Below, piece by piece: positions 1 to 15,400 of a stretch of DNA of 64,000 nt. The position numbers and the translations under genes are program-made. The DNA is from Rhea pennata (taxonomy: Eukaryota; Chordata; Aves; Rheiformes; Rheidae). The stretch's first letter is position 1, and each line of letters begins with the position of its first letter. The notes under the pieces are model-generated. The model did no database searches, was not told where the DNA came from, and saw only the letters and a list, made by a program, of their open reading frames with translations. The DNA is taken from NCBI RefSeq assembly GCF_028389875.1, contig NC_084668.1:18495993-18559992 (forward strand), given 5' to 3'.

Positions 1-319
1 AGCACAGAGGAGCGGGAAGGAGCAAGACGAGGCCTCCACTCGCCCAAGAGCCAGCACCGGCGGGCAGGCGGTAACGGTGCCCGGGCACGAAGCTGGTAAG
101 GAAACCCAGGGCTCTCCTACAGCTGCCAACTAATCTGACTAAAACCGCGGTAGGAAGTTATGCAGTCTATGGAAAATGTACACGTATCTCTCTGCTCTTT
201 TGGCCAGGCAGGGACTGCAACTCTGCAATCTAAGCCACTAAGCTAAGCCACTTCTCTACAGTGGAGGACAGTATGTTGCCTCCCCCGACACGCGCTTTCT
301 TGTTCAGCGTACTACTCAC
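1..319 (-). other. PLA2R1 intron 11 (partial)
   Basis: Downstream of the exon 11 donor on the minus strand. The first 120 bases are GC-rich compared with neighbouring introns. No CTLD-like exon is visible before the window edge. Confidence 0.7.
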
Positions 320-489
320 GTGGCTGATGCTTGTTCCAGTTCGTATAGCTCATGGAGCGGTTCTTCCCTTCCACAGTTAGCCAGAAGTACTCTCCTGTGT
401 TATTAAGGTCTTGCAGTCCTATCCAAAAATAAGTTCTCTCAGACTTTACCATGCTACGGATCATACTGTTGATAAAAGCTTGTTCAAAC
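320..489 (-). CDS. PLA2R1: PLA2R1 exon 11: CTLD3, middle part
   Basis: Acceptor TTATTAAG before 489, donor CCAC|GTGAGT after 320; 170 nt, phase 2 to 1. It encodes FEQAFINSMIRSM, YFWIGLQDLNNTGEYFWL and YTNWNKHQP, the central CTLD landmarks, with NNT and NRS sequons. CTLD3 continues in exons outside the window. Confidence 0.93.
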
Positions 490-3400
490 CTTAATAAAAT
501 GATCAAGACAAAAATGTATTAGAATAAAATGCATTAACTGGTATTTCAATTAAGACCTCTCATGACATGATTTAAATAAAGTGAAGAGAGAAAAATATAC
601 AAAGGTACTTAATTTTATTTATAGAAGTCTGTGAGCAACTTCAGGCACATACCTATTTTTTTTTCCATTTTACGTTACAGTGTCTGGGCACATACATCAA
701 CCAGTAGATTAAGATACCTAAGAAGATCAATGCTTATGCTAAGGGATGTGAAAATAGAACATAGAAATGATGCACAGCTAAAAAAAAGGAACTCCTTGTA
801 TGAAGAAGAAAAGCTAGAACAGAAGTTCAATGAGGTCACAGAGATACAGAAAAGAAAAAGCTCTGCAGAGGACTATTTTACTTGAGCTGGACACATTAAG
901 AGACTAGAAGAGCTGAAGAACTCGAAGCACTAGTTGTTCTGACTGCAGAAGTCATCACTTTTCCCATCTTAAAATTTCTTCTCTAAAATACAACAGAGAT
1001 TTAGGCCTTTTTCAAGTAATAAATGTTCCATAAGTAACCCCTTCATGACTTAAATCTAATATAAGAAATAACTGGTATAGCATTATACAAAATTATGCTT
1101 TAGTTTATGAGCACATGTAACCAGCTCACTATGAGAAGACATACAGCATAATAACTTCCCAGTTATTATGGATAATAACTTAAGTCTTAATAATAAAGAC
1201 TTTTACACCTTCTTGATTTAACATATTGTGAAAAGAATTATTAAATACCTTAAGAATTATGTCAATGTAAAAACCTGAATGTATCTGTAACTCTGAGAGT
1301 GACTGAGGACTTTTTATTTTAATTTCCATTTTCTTTTCCATGTTCTCTCTTTATACCAGTTCTCCTTTCTGTACAATCTACTTTTAAATGAAGATCCTTA
1401 TGAAAATTTTAGGATAAATACACTGAAAGTTCTTGTACTTACAAAACCTAAGCAATAATTTTAAAAAAGCCAATCTAACAGCTAGCTTCCTCTGCCACTC
1501 CAGTACTGAGATTGGAAACCAGCATAATATAAGTGATGGCTGTTTATTTTGACCAGTAAGAATAAAATAAAGAGAAAAATGCAGATACATGCTTCCAGTG
1601 ATGTGCAGTGTGCCCTTAACTCCCTGTGAAGTTTGAGCTGTAAATGCCCAGCTGCCCAGGATTTATTCTTTATTCTCCTAGTAAATGTTATTGTTGTACT
1701 GTAGTATATTATAGCACTCACTGTGCATAATCCTGAAATCATCTAGGAAGCAAAATTTTCATTAGCATAATTTCTTATTTTAGGTAGCCTGTGTTTTCCT
1801 AAGAATTCTAGCTATCACTCATCTGATTGCTAGTGGTTACAGTATTTCCCCTGTCCTAAAGGAAGGGAAGATTTTTTCCCAAGGTTTTTTACAATAAACA
1901 CATGCAGGTTAAAATATGTACATAATCTATCTATTTGACACATCAATATGTCTTAAACTTTTATGGGAATTCAATATAAAAGGTAAGTCATAAACATATC
2001 AGAGAACAACCAAGCACTTGGACATCTGCAGTAAAGAAAGATTTTCTGAAACCAGAATACAGGTAAACAGAAACAAAGCAAGGAAGAACAGAGAAGTTAA
2101 ATGCTTTTCAAACATTTACCCTCTCCCCTATTTGTTGAGAAGGCATTTAAGATGCAAAACTAAACAGAAACATTTATAAAACAGTAACTGAGTTGAATTA
2201 AAATTTGAGATGTTTTGATTATAAAAGTTGAATATATTGTCACTTTTCAGTAAAGTTAGCAAGCACACTGTAAAAGCTTTTTAAAGACCTTAAATACTCC
2301 TGTAGAAAGCAGCTTGCTTGAATTCTTGCATACTCATTTAAGTACACACTGCTGTACGTGTAAATCAGACTAATGATTGTTTTTTTTATCAGATTTAATT
2401 TCAATTAAAGAATGAAGCAAAACACACTTCTTATTTTAGCCAATGTTAGTAATTATGCTTAACTCTCACACAACTATTGTTTCATAATGGTAACATTTTT
2501 TGCCATGCATCACCTTCTAAAGTTAGAATAGCTCTTGTTAAAGTATCTTCACGCTGTCTAATAGGATTAACTACCTGTTTGTTACTGATACAAGTGCAGG
2601 TGGGCAGAAATAACCACTGGAAGCATGTTCAAAACTTCGAGGGGTACTGTCGATTTTGTAACAAAATCCACCATGTCTTTCCCATCCCTTAAAAGAAATG
2701 AACATTATTTCATGGATTATTATATAGTTAACAGTTAATCTGATTGTTAAAGACTTGATCCCCTGTTGTGGTTTCCATCTGATCACCACTCATGATCCTA
2801 TAGCCCTTTTCCTTCTACCAACATGGGACCTGCTCACCTATACCTGGCCAACACTGTGAGGAGCTGGGCTTGCCAGCACTCTCTTATTCTACCTAATGTC
2901 ATCACCTCATTCTCATGTACTTCTACATGCACCAAACAAAATTAAGAAACAAACAAAAAAAAAAAAAGGGATGTAGATCAATGTGGCAAAGGGACTTCTG
3001 AGCTCAGTTTTTCTAACACAAGAAGTCCTGACAAAGGTAAGACGTCAAAAAAATTGAGTGCCCCACTCCAAAACGAAAACATAGATAGCTGTATATTTTC
3101 CTGGAAAAGATGCAATTTATAAGATCCAAATCCTGATCTAAATATAAGCCAGCTATCTAAAGGCCTCAGACAGGATTCAGAGACCAAAATACATTCCTTA
3201 CTGAAGCCAGTGGGGAGGTTCCATTGACTATATGGAGCTGGGTTTCACTTCAGGCTGAAGATACTTACCCTCTGGAGTAGGTCGTGAATCAGACATACCT
3301 TTAATCCCTACTTCCCCATTAACATCATATTCTTTCTATTTCCCTTACAGTTAACTGTCAATTTTCATCACAAAGTTATGTATAAATCCCAGCAGTGCAA

Positions 3401-6400
3401 GAAGACAGCATTTGCTGAACACATCATCTTTTCCAGGAGGGAGATGCATAGTAGATTGCTAGTGGAGAATCCTTCTTCTTCTTTCTCAATGCAACACCCA
3501 GACTGAGAAGTACTTGAAGGAAGGAGGTGAGAGCTGCCCTCATCTACAACAGCCCTCTAACAAGGCAAAGTAGGAATGAAGGAAAGGTGTTCCCACACTT
3601 AGAGGAGAGCCAAGCATTGTTCAGAGGTGATGGTCTCCACTTCCTTCTGAGAGCTGGGATAGGACTTGGAGCAGCTCTCTTCCACAGCAGGAGCTGAGGT
3701 AGGACTTGGAGCAGCAAGTACTACTGATGAGAAGGGTACGGAAGGGCTGGGGTTAGGAGCCCTCGACACCAGCTGGAAGAGGTGGCAACGTTTGTAATGG
3801 GTATGACAAAAATACAGGCAACTTGAAGGTGATCCTCCCCATACTACGTTTGTTTCAATTTTATATTTTGAATACTGTTTTACTGTCTCAGTTTGGGCAA
3901 ACCATCCAGCCATCTCTTTGGCATAAAGTGTGTAGTAGCACTTGTTGGTTTATAGTTACAGTAACTCACTACTGATATCTAATACCTGAAGTGTAAAATA
4001 AACGCTGTATGTCAGATTTAGTCAAATTATAACAAAAGAGATTACAGCTGCCCTTTGTCTTCAGTTGAAAACTGAAATATTTATTCCAGAACACAAGTAG
4101 CTTCAGTGCATTTTCTTCATACAGCAATATAATCTAGTTATTTACCTTTTCTCATATCTTTTTCCTTTTCAAACAGGACTTCCAAATTAAAAAAAGAAAC
4201 CCATACTCAAGGCAGAATTGAAACTACACAGTTTCATGACTTACCAAATGAGCCAGAATCAATGGTAAGCCGACCTCATTTCCTATTACACTCCAGTCTC
4301 TGGATGTTAGGAAGACTATACCATGTCTGATCTGAATTGCACCTATGAGTTTGCATGTCCTACTTGCTTGGTCTTCCTGCTTGAGTGTTTTAAGTAATCA
4401 AAGGAAAAAAAAGATGACAAACCATCTCTGTCTAACCTATCCTGAAGCTGCACAGAAACGAGAACATAACAGTCCTAGTTTGCTCCTTACAGGAGATGCT
4501 GCTTCCAAGGGAGCTCACAAATCAAACGCAATAGTAAACAAGCACAGTATCCAGGTGGACATCATCAAACACAACTTGATAATTATGTTAGCAGTGAAAG
4601 GAGAAAAACAGGAAATGGAAAAACTCTTTTTCTGCTACTTAACTTCAGGTCATAATACAATAAAATGCATAAGAAGATCCTTCAGACCTACTCAGGAGCT
4701 CAATCAAAGCATGTGTGAACATTAAGCACATGTTTAAGCCCTGCTGAATCTGAGGCAGGCAGATTTCAGCTTCTAGTTAAGAAATATATTTAACTGATAT
4801 CAGGAACATTCAGAGTAACTGACAGAAAACTCTGCATCCTTTTACAGTCATTCCCCTTCAGTGCTTGGAAGATTGCCATTGCTGCTGCACACAGCTTCCC
4901 ACATGGCATGAAAATATACAAACAAAAAGAACTATAGTATCGGTTTCTATGTTTTCATCTGAGAACAATATATACGTATTGTTCAGAAGTCACATAGAAG
5001 AAAATGGTGGTTTGTGAATAAATAAACAATTGGGTTGACTGAGAATCTTCCTTATCTCTATACAAAAGAGTCATGACTTCACTAAGGGAAAAATATGTTT
5101 TCACACAAAGAGAATTCTGCAGCATCCAGGGGATACAACAGGGATCCTGTAGAGTCCTGCAGAGCCAAGGGAGACAGAGCAACATAGTTTACACCATTAC
5201 TAGTTACTGCGGTGAAAGAAATGCTGTGGTGACACAATCCTTCTTTGTTCATACAGTATGCTCATGCCCTCTGTATCTTTCATCCTTATTCAAGTGTTTT
5301 GGCATTTTCAGATGTTAAACAAATCTCCCCTTCTCATTACTCCCGCCTGCGCTCTTTGGCAGAGCAAAGCATGTCAGAAATGAACTTAACTGTGGGAGAG
5401 GTTGTGGTACCGTCAGAATAACAAATCATCTGGACATATAGTAGTCACCCAAGTGCTCTAAGGGATTGCAGATAAGAAGGCAGTACATAACCTTAACCTT
5501 CTCTTAAAGCTTCCTTAGTGTGTGAAAACTGGAAGAAGGCTAGTTGACACCAATCTTTACCAAAAAAAAAAAAAAAAAAAAAAAATACAGGCTGGTAGGT
5601 TTGTAGTGAGGGAGGGCAAGCACAGACTGAAAAATCGAAACATGAAGACTGAATAACTGGACAATAAAACAGCAGATAACATTCAATGTAGATAAATATG
5701 AAGTGATATATATGGGGAATCTCCCCTGCCTTCCCTTTGACAACCTGATCATCGTATAAAGTGAGGGACAGCTACCTCACTCTCACCATGCAGATTCAGG
5801 CGCTAGGAAAGTTAAGTTCTGTGAAAATGTCAGCTTAATCAAAAAGCCAAATCAAACACTGGGAATTACAAGGAGAGAAAGAACAGAAAAGCTATTTATG
5901 ACCGTTTCAATCCACTGTGTGTCTTTTTTTTTAAGATTTCTGATACCCAATCTCAGAAAAGCATGTTAGAAAAGAAGGGCAACAATGGTCAAACATATGG
6001 AGCTGCTTCCATACAAGGAATAATTGAATAGGTTGGGACAATTCAGCTGGTAAAAAAAAGAGATGACTTGGGGAGGGTATGACAGAGGTCTACAAAACAG
6101 CAAGTGGCATGAAGCTAGGTGACTACTTCAGTACAAGACCTAGGGGACAACAAATGGAGCTAAGCCAGTAGGAGGTGTTTCTTCCACACAAAGGGTAATA
6201 GATCTACAGATCTCCTCACTAAGGGATGTTGTGAATGCAGAAAGTTCACATGAGTTCAAGAGGAAATTGGACAAGCACTCAGAGGGAAAATCCAACGAGG
6301 GCTGTTAAATACACAAACCAGAACAGGCCCAGGAAATCCCCTGAATAGTTGGAGGACAAAAGAGTATTGGGGGAAGTGTGCCCTGTCCTCCTCTTCCCAA

Positions 6401-9400
6401 ACATCTGCATGCAGTCATTTGTGGCAGAGGCAGAACACAGGGCTAGATGGACCATTATTCTGAGTATCTGCACTTTTCTTTACGAGGTTTTCCAGCTTTA
6501 ACAGCAGTTCTCAAAAGTATAATTCTCTCCTGCTACAATAGCAATGAAGATAAATACATTCTGATGCACCAATTAAAGCATATAGGACTGAAGAAAGTCA
6601 CCAGTAGAAATATGGCTTTGCATGCAGTAACTTACAACTTTGCTACCAAACAGCTAACAGCTCCACAACCCGTTCCAAAGCTGGTGTAAGAAAAACGCTT
6701 AAAACCTATTTCAGTGTTGGGGAAACCTGCATAAAGAATCTGACCTTTGCAACAGAACATCTATTCTCATTAATAGCCTACAGACCAGGAAAAAAAGAAG
6801 AGCTGAACTGCTAAGGGAGAAAGTGCTTAGCATATCATAGATCTCAGGAAGACAGAAGGACTGGGTGGTGGGGGGGAGAAAGCTCAGATTTCTGCAGTAA
6901 CTTGGCTCCGCAAAATTACAATCAGCAGAATCACTGGAAATTTTAGAGGCTAGCTTATCTGATGCACAAGTCATAAAATCAACATAAGATAAAAGTTCAG
7001 TAAGAACAAATAAGACTAGAAAGCTTTATAAAAGCTAACAGCTATGCCTCAGGCCAAAGATCACAAAGAATCTACCAGTAACCAAACATGAAAGACAGTA
7101 AGAGGTTAATGAAGTAAAAAATCAAATGTGAGAAATACCAACAGATATTCTGTGCATTTAAGGTAGATAAGCAACAAAGGAATTAACTCAAGTAAATCTG
7201 GATGAAATGAAGACAAGTTATCCCTGAAAAGTTAGGCCAATAACTAGTTTTCAGTATTAACACTGCTTACAACTACAGCATCAAGAGCAACATCATATAT
7301 ATTGAACGGATTTAGAAAGCTGTCAAGATAAAATGTCTGAAATAAAATGCAACTTTGAGTAAGCTTACTACTCACTTCTTTTGATGAAATGAATATAACT
7401 TTCCATCACATTAGAAAGAAAAAGATATATAATACTCAAGGAACCATAATAAGCCTCAGCATGTTTTTACAGGATGTGGAACACCTACAAGCAGAAATTT
7501 ATCACATTTATGACCAATGATTCAATCCCTTGAGCCTCAATCTTGCGAGGTATCAAACGCTGGACTGCCCTCAGCTCCTAGCAACTTGTATTCTTGATGC
7601 TCTGCACTTTCCTTTCATGGCCAGGACTATCATAAACTTATTATTATTACAAAAATAACTTGAAACTCTTCAATGATAAAATGCATTGGTCCAAATGAAG
7701 CAAATATAATCATTCTAAAATTTCAAAGTCTTTAGTCTGGAATAAAATAATGCATGAAACTTCTAACCCCATAATGATCTGACCAGAAGCCTAATTCAGA
7801 TTGCTATACATTTGGGGAAGAAATGGATCCAGCTCCAAATGGTACAGCTTCAATCTTTGCAAGAAAAAGCACAGGGAGTTAAGAAAGGGAGACATGAGCT
7901 AAAGGAGTAAAGCAAGTTACAGAAGAGAAATGTCTGATAGTAAGAAAAAAAATTATCAAAAGTTTTGAATAAAATTTTAACAGCAACAAGTCTACAAGCT
8001 TGTTCTTCATGCAAAATGAAAATAAATTAGTGGCAAATAAAATCATATTTTAACGGGTACCTTTAACTACTAGAACACAGAGCATAAAAGCCTGAAGACC
8101 TATTTTAATATCCTATTTAGATGCTGTGCTGTTTCCCATTTTTGTTTGAAAGTAAAAAGAATGCTAATGTATGAGTGGAAGAGTTCATTCTTCATGTCAA
8201 AGAAATTGATTGTTTTTCACCCTGACATTCCACTTGAATGTATGAAAACCATGTGTGGGATTAGGCATCATATAACAGCCATTGTTTGTACAGATGATGT
8301 ACAACAGTGTTTTCACTTTTGAACTAGAAAGAAATAAGCACAACCACTGACAACGCAACAAACCCTAAAAGGTATCTTGTAAAATCTTGCATTATTTTTT
8401 TTTGAAGAAAACAATAGGAATGAGATTTTTCCCCAGGAAAACACGTGCGTTTTAAATATGAAAAACTAATATTCATATATATTTTCCATAAATACACTTA
8501 GAGCTTTCCTATACAAATTTATTTTATTAATATAGCTCTAAAAACAAGCAAGACAAAAAAATCCTTACCTCTGGACACTTTGAGGACAGCTCAGAAGGGG
8601 CATTATCAATTTCCCCTGCTTTTTTACAAACATAGAAAGATCTGTCTTCACATTTTTTAACTTTCCAGTGTCCCTCCTAAGAAAAATAAAACAGTATATT
8701 CTGTATACATGCATATCCTCATGCATGTATACACACACACGACAGTTTCTCTTCCCATTTTAACTTTTTAATAAAAGCAAGGGACAGGTAATTTTTTCTC
8801 ACTCTATTCATTTATTTAAGCTTCGTTGGCCCACTTAGATTTACCAACACTGTCAGCAGGACTTTTCAATATTAATCGTACAAAAGGGTTTATCTGAATC
8901 ACTCTTTGGAATGTAATGCATTTCAATTGACTAAATTTATGGGAATGCTGGAAGCATTTACTTTGCAGAATCATGTAATCAATATTTTTCATCTGTATTA
9001 TAGTTCTTTGTAAGATTAGTTTTTATATTTGAGCAGCCCTTATTCAAAATTTTATAAAATCTGTGTAATTTTCAGTCATTGGGAAGCACTGTACATGTAC
9101 CAAAAGTAATGCTTGAAGAAGTACATCGTGAGCCTTCTTTTCTAATATTATTATGTATTAATTTGCAATAGTATTACCTATTGTTTGTTTATATTTGCAA
9201 AATGAGTAAAATATGGGTTTGTGTATCTAAAAATACAGTTTTACCAAAATCCCATTTTCAGCTTCCAATGAGAGACCATTTTTTCCAGTTCACTGTAATA
9301 GTTCTGGCTTTCTCAATGAGTCAAAGCTGTCTGAGTAACTATTGCAATTTGGACCCATAAGTGGGGAGACAATAAAAACTCTTTTTGACACAGTTTTCAC

Positions 9401-12400
9401 ACTTTGACAAAACATTCTTTACTGCAAAACTGGATTAGAGTCCATGTGTGAGTCACATATTAGTGAATTTAAGTATTTTAAATTAAACTACCGACAAAAT
9501 TAAGAGAAAATTGACAAGTGCCATGAATTGTGATGCAAAAGTATGTAGCATAAGCTTATCTGCACATGACTCCCAGTCTTACAACACCTGACTGATTTGG
9601 GGTCATTCTACTCAATCTGCTGTCAATTTTTATAGTTTTATATTTGTTTTTGAAAGATGCTGCATAAAATGTGTAAGTATTGACAGCAAAATAAAACTGT
9701 CATAGCTTTTCAAAACATGAATCTGAAGCTTAAGGGCTGAATCCGACACATCATAAATTACAACATATGCTATTCAGATAGTAAATCCCTTTCTCTTTAT
9801 GAAATACCCACTGATATTTGTTCTCTTCCAATTGGCAAGCTTTATGTATGTAACATTTTTTATTGACCATAAGCTCAAAATCTATGATTAATTTTCTATG
9901 CATCAGCACGACAAAATGTATTGGTTTCTAAAGCCTACATTGCATTTATCGCTACTTGAACAAATTAGACAACACAGACAAAAATCACACTACAGGTCAT
10001 AACTTAAAAAAGTATGTACAGTGTGAAAACAAATTACTGTAAGTAAAACAAAATTGTCTATCTTATTCTTTCACTAAGAAGAAAACTTACAGATCCTTGT
10101 GCTGAAACACAGAGCTGTCCTGTTCTTTGAAAGATATTTGGTTCTTGGTTGTGCCAGTTTGAGAATTTTACTGGGGTGCTGTCAGACCACTGAAAGACAA
10201 CCGGGGTGCTATTACTGTACAACCCAATCCATGTTTCAGTCACATTTTCTAGAAGAGAATGAGATTTTAGATTTTAACAATGAATAATACCCATTGTTTC
10301 TATAACATTAGATCACTGGTAAAAATTATTCAAAGCATTTCAGTCAAAATTACCTTCTTTCCACAAAAATAATTCAGTTGCATGAATTTTAGGAAAACTT
10401 ACTGATTAGATAATGTTCTGCTGCCCTTGAAAGTTAAAATGTTTCAAAAGTAGATCGACATATGTGATGACAGGCTTTGAAATCCTCCGAAGTACAAATT
10501 GAAAGCGTATACACTTATCTGACACTTGTGTGGGGCAGAAAGCCTGGTAGGGAAGGGAAAGGTGGTTTCTTTTTGTAATCTTCCACCAGGTAGTCAACAT
10601 TAGGTTTTCTCTGAGCGAAGGCAATATGTTCCAGTGACAGCACAGCTATAGCCGTAGGTGCTGACATGTATGAAAGAGAAGGGCTGCAGATTGATGTAAT
10701 ACCTTACTTGACCAGCTCTACTACAGGTAGAAAAACTAGTCACAGAGAGGCACATAAACCTTTATTCTGAAAACAGAGGTCTGAAATAGGTCTGAAATAG
10801 AAGCCGACTTTGAAGCTGAATACAAGTTGAGAATAATTACTTGGCTTAATCAAATATTTATCCATTAATAGAGGTGAGGGAGATGACTGAGTGGTTAATC
10901 TCCTAGGAGAAAGAGAGACAAGACAGTGGAGAGAATGGGGCAGGGGGAGGGAAGTGAGAAAATTCCCTGTAAATTCAGTAAAATGCACTGTCCCGCATCC
11001 ACAGCCTAGAGGATAGCTCAGCTGATAAAACATGTCACTATGCCCCCTGCTCAGGGAAGCTTAAAGTCATGGCCAAATTATGAAGTTCTGCCAACACAAT
11101 GTCGTCAGCTGGAGATACAGAATATTTACACCTCTTTGCTGTTGGTATGACAACAAAACTCTTGATATTGCTGCACCAGCAAGACAGCTTTTATTCATTA
11201 AGTTCTTAATGTAATTACACTACCTCTTAAGATAGTGTGGACTAACAGAATTCCTTCTTTGATGCACCCTATGCCCACAAAGGAGCTTCTGCCAAAATAC
11301 TAGCAGTAGTAGAAACTTCGCAATTAGACAAGGCCAGCTTCCAAAGCAAAAGATACTCTAAACTGTTGTTGCTTTAAAGCGCAATTCTTGCATAAGTATG
11401 ATCACTGAATATTTTGCAATAGTTTGCAGGAAACCAGCCAACAACAGGGAAGTATAAAAGCTAAACTGTTCAGGGCTTATTAGATGAAGGCAGCATATGA
11501 GGGCTCCACGAAAACTGGCCCTGTTTTATTGTGGATCTCTGACCTTTGCTATAATCATCAACTGTACCACTTGCCTATTACGCCTCCAATGCAACTGCCA
11601 CACAATTGGAATAAAGTGTAACCAGCAGCCCTATGAAAGCCTTGGAGTTATCTACTCCTTGAACACAGAGTCAAGCACAGAACCCAACATTGTATTTCAA
11701 CACATTTACTTTGTTTACTTGTTTTTTTACTCTAAGTAAAATCACTGGCATAGCTGATACTATAATTTTTAAGGATTCTAGGAGAAAACATCATGCTTTC
11801 CTTTTCTTTTGTATTATTTGGGTGTGCCATGTAATATAATGTTTAAGTGACTAACAATGTTAAATACCGACCTAGAAACGCATCACAAAATAGTTTCAAC
11901 TGTGCAGTGTATCTTGAAGTAACTCCCAACACTCACCATGTTTAAGCAAGTTAAGGAGCAGTTCTGCATCTGCCATGGAGGATATACTAATGAGTCTGCT
12001 ATTGTCATTTTGGCATGAGATACAAGCATCACTCCAGCTCTTCTCCTCTTTGCGAAGTCTGTAGCAGTTGCGATTGTATGGATACCAGCCAGCATCACAA
12101 CGAGTAGCATAGTATTTCCATGTATCTTTTAATTAAATACACAAGGTTAGAGTATATTACATAGAATTGCCAAGATTATGTTATGTTCATAATTTATTCA
12201 GAGTTATTTTCTTATTTACAAAAACTGAAAACAAAAGTCATCCAAGATGACTTAAGAGGACAAAATACATATCCCATGGATGCCATCTGCAGACCAAACT
12301 AAAGTTTCTCCCACTTACTTTATGACTCAACCAATTTGAGCTGTTGTACTGTAACAAACACACTGATAGAACTGTTATCTAGTTTAACACATACTGTACT

Positions 12401-15400
12401 TTCCCTATTATGTTTGGATCTGATTCAAAACTTCCTGAAGCCTTTTCAGATGTTTTAGCTGAAAAGGGTTTGGGTAAGCCCCTTTCTGTTATATGAAGCA
12501 AGTAGAGAAACTTTACTTATCAGGAAAGAGTTGAACCTGTGTGACCTGTTCCTATCAAAAATGAAAATTAATATTCTAGTAAAGAGAATTCTGTGCTTAA
12601 GCTTCCCAAAGAATGAGAATCTGAGGCATTTACACACTATATCTCCTGTACTCACTGTATCTACACATTTTAAAAATGTACCATGCCTTTTTTTGACATG
12701 TGAAAAGTACCGCATGCCATAAAAATAACTGCAAATTTAGATCTGCATTTATACAACTTTATTCTCTGTAGGCAATTGGTTAATTCCATTCCGAGCTGAA
12801 AACTTCCTTTTAAACTCAAAAGTGTGTCTCTATTGTAATACACTAAGAATGAGCATTCTGTAAGTCTCTTTGTTCATGTAATCACAGAAAGGGATCAATT
12901 AAATGCTATGTACATTAAAATGATTTGGCAGTTTTAAGATTCTGTTTTCCAGAACTGCATTTGAACAGAAGAAAGTATCAGTACTACAGCTAAGGCCTAC
13001 TGCATTCAACTTAAAGTAGCAAACCCATACATTTACAGCAGCTAAGACTCTGTTCTGAAAACGTTATATTCAATGCATACTTCATATGTATATGTTCTTC
13101 TATACTCACAAATAGCATACCACTGAGGGACTTACCCAACGTTTCATGCTCTGTCTTATTTAAGTATTTTTTGCATACAAAAGGCAATCCAGATTCACAT
13201 AAATAACTTTGCCAGCCGTATTTCAATTTTGAATTAATCACTGCGCAATGATTTTCTCTAAAGCGGATATCAGAGACATCTGCAAACATATTTTTGAGAA
13301 GCACACAATTACACAAATTCACTTATTTACAAAGTTGTGCTACAATACTTTCCACACCTCATTGAATGAATGTATAAACATTCCAATGCATCCAAACTTC
13401 CAGCAATTTTATACTAACTGACCAACACTATAATAAGGGGCAGAACTGGACAAGTGAACACTGATCATGACTTACATGTGTGTCAGTCTTACCTTGGCTG
13501 CTGCTATCAGATGAATAGCTGAAATAACTCCTAGTGTTACGGTATATGCGCTGGTAGCCACACACCAAAATGTAGCAAACCATGTCACAAAGCTCGTATT
13601 AGTGTGCAAATGTTAATTACAGCATGCTAATGCAAACAAATTAAAAAGTAGTTTATCCAGAAGATGAACTAGAGCCATTAGAAGTAAATGACAGAAAGGC
13701 CAAATCCTTAACGTTTATAACAGATGCATCTCAACTGATGCTACAACCCTAGAAGTAACTCAGTTCATGAGTATGAATAAATACTTCTACAAAAAGAGGC
13801 ACTCTGGTTCACTTAGTTCACTTTTCAAGTGTAGCTATTGGAACAGCACTCTTGTATCTAAGCTGCAGTTACAGAGAGCACGTAATTACACTGCTATAAC
13901 ATATCCAAGAGGAACATCAAGTACCTGATCTCCAGTTCACAAACACTAATGGTGCTCCATCTGACCACTGCCAGCCAGCATCTTCCTCCAGCCGATTCAG
14001 GCCTGTCCACAGCACAATATCTGTGGCATTTAACTGCCCTGAAACAGACAAAATAAACAAAATCCCTTCAAAAACTGCTCACTATGCAAACCCTTCCCAC
14101 ACAAGCTGTTGATGACCTTCGAAGTTAAATCTATAACAAATAGTTGCACAAATGCCAACCTGTTTCAGGTTTTTGTGAAACATAAAATTTATATTGTTAG
14201 CTTTTTGACAAATCCATGAATTGTAAAGGGACTAATGGCAATTTGTTTTAAAACTTCCTCTTTTTTTAAAGATGCACCAAGCATCTTTACTCACTGCTTA
14301 AGTCACTTATGTAGTTCTGCTCTTCCATGTCCGCTATACTTAGCAGATCTCCTCCTTGCATCTGACATGCAATCCGTGCTTCGCTCCAGGGGAGAACAGA
14401 CAGAAGATTGAACTGGTAGCAAATGTGTGTGTCAGGGTTCTTCTTCCAAAAAACGTCACAGCCACTCTCTGCTCAAAAACAGATTAATTATCAACAGCAC
14501 ATTATTACAATCAGAAATATAATACCTATAACAATTTAGTTCATTAATGACAGTGCAATCAAAATGGAAATACGCTTATGAACATCTTTAATATTCCTCT
14601 GTTAAAATATATGTGGAAATAGGACACTAACTGAACTAAGAACTGCTCCAGTTCCATTTTCATATGGTTAAAGACTCAAGAGCTGATCTGAAGCTGATGG
14701 TGGCTATCACAGTTCTCAGGAAGCCAACAGACCTATGTTTTAATTTATACCAGCTGATTATTTGTTTCTAAAGCTGCTGAATTTTGAAAGATTCACAATC
14801 ATGAACACCTCACCTACCTTGTGGAGGAGCAGTCACCTATATCCTCTTCTATCCACTACTCAAGTGAATAAACCTACTAAAATTACATAGTATAAGCAAG
14901 GCTGAAAATACTATCTTTTATTAGGGCTGTCCAGAAATTCACATTATAAAGTCCTGTTTTCAACTGTTTATAACGTGCTTTGCAATAGAGATCTAAAATG
15001 CTACATGAGCTCACAGGAAGTGAAGGGTTATACTTTGAAAACTACAGGATGCTATTTACATTCAAGATTATATGCCCAAAATCTTTCAGATAGCAAATGC
15101 TTTTAAAGTTATTGCCTTTAAATATTTTAGGCCCAAAATGTAACTGTGCTTACAGAATGTAAAAGATGCTATGTAGTCAAAAGCAGAATGTGACTTTGCA
15201 GAAGCACTCTTCACATGCTTCAGAAAAGCTCTCTATAGATCACTGGGACAGAAAGAGATATACGTGACTTAGTTGCAGGGTAAGGTCAGTAGGCTGCACA
15301 AAATAGCAAGCAGGTATCAGGTCTTGGATCTCCAAAGGCCAAACACAATGAATTATGATGAAGACTGCTTTGGGGTTTTTTAAAGAGACATCCTCCCTAA

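Larger units (their letters stand above)
2688..8568 (-). other. PLA2R1 intron 9 with old repeats
   Basis: Largest PLA2R1 intron in the window (5.9 kb). It holds an old CR1-like remnant at about 5590-6480, a trace of an ancient amniote repeat near 3190-3260 and a 24-base poly-A tract at 5562-5585. The remainder shows nothing I can name. Confidence 0.6.

Noticed and set aside
3599..3913. 104-codon minus-strand frame in PLA2R1 intron 9
   Set aside because: Ser/Pro-rich with internal near-repeats but no CTLD pattern and no matching splice phases between exons 9 and 10.
4345..4725. 126-codon plus-strand frame
   Set aside because: No recognisable domain and ordinary intronic base composition; chance frame.
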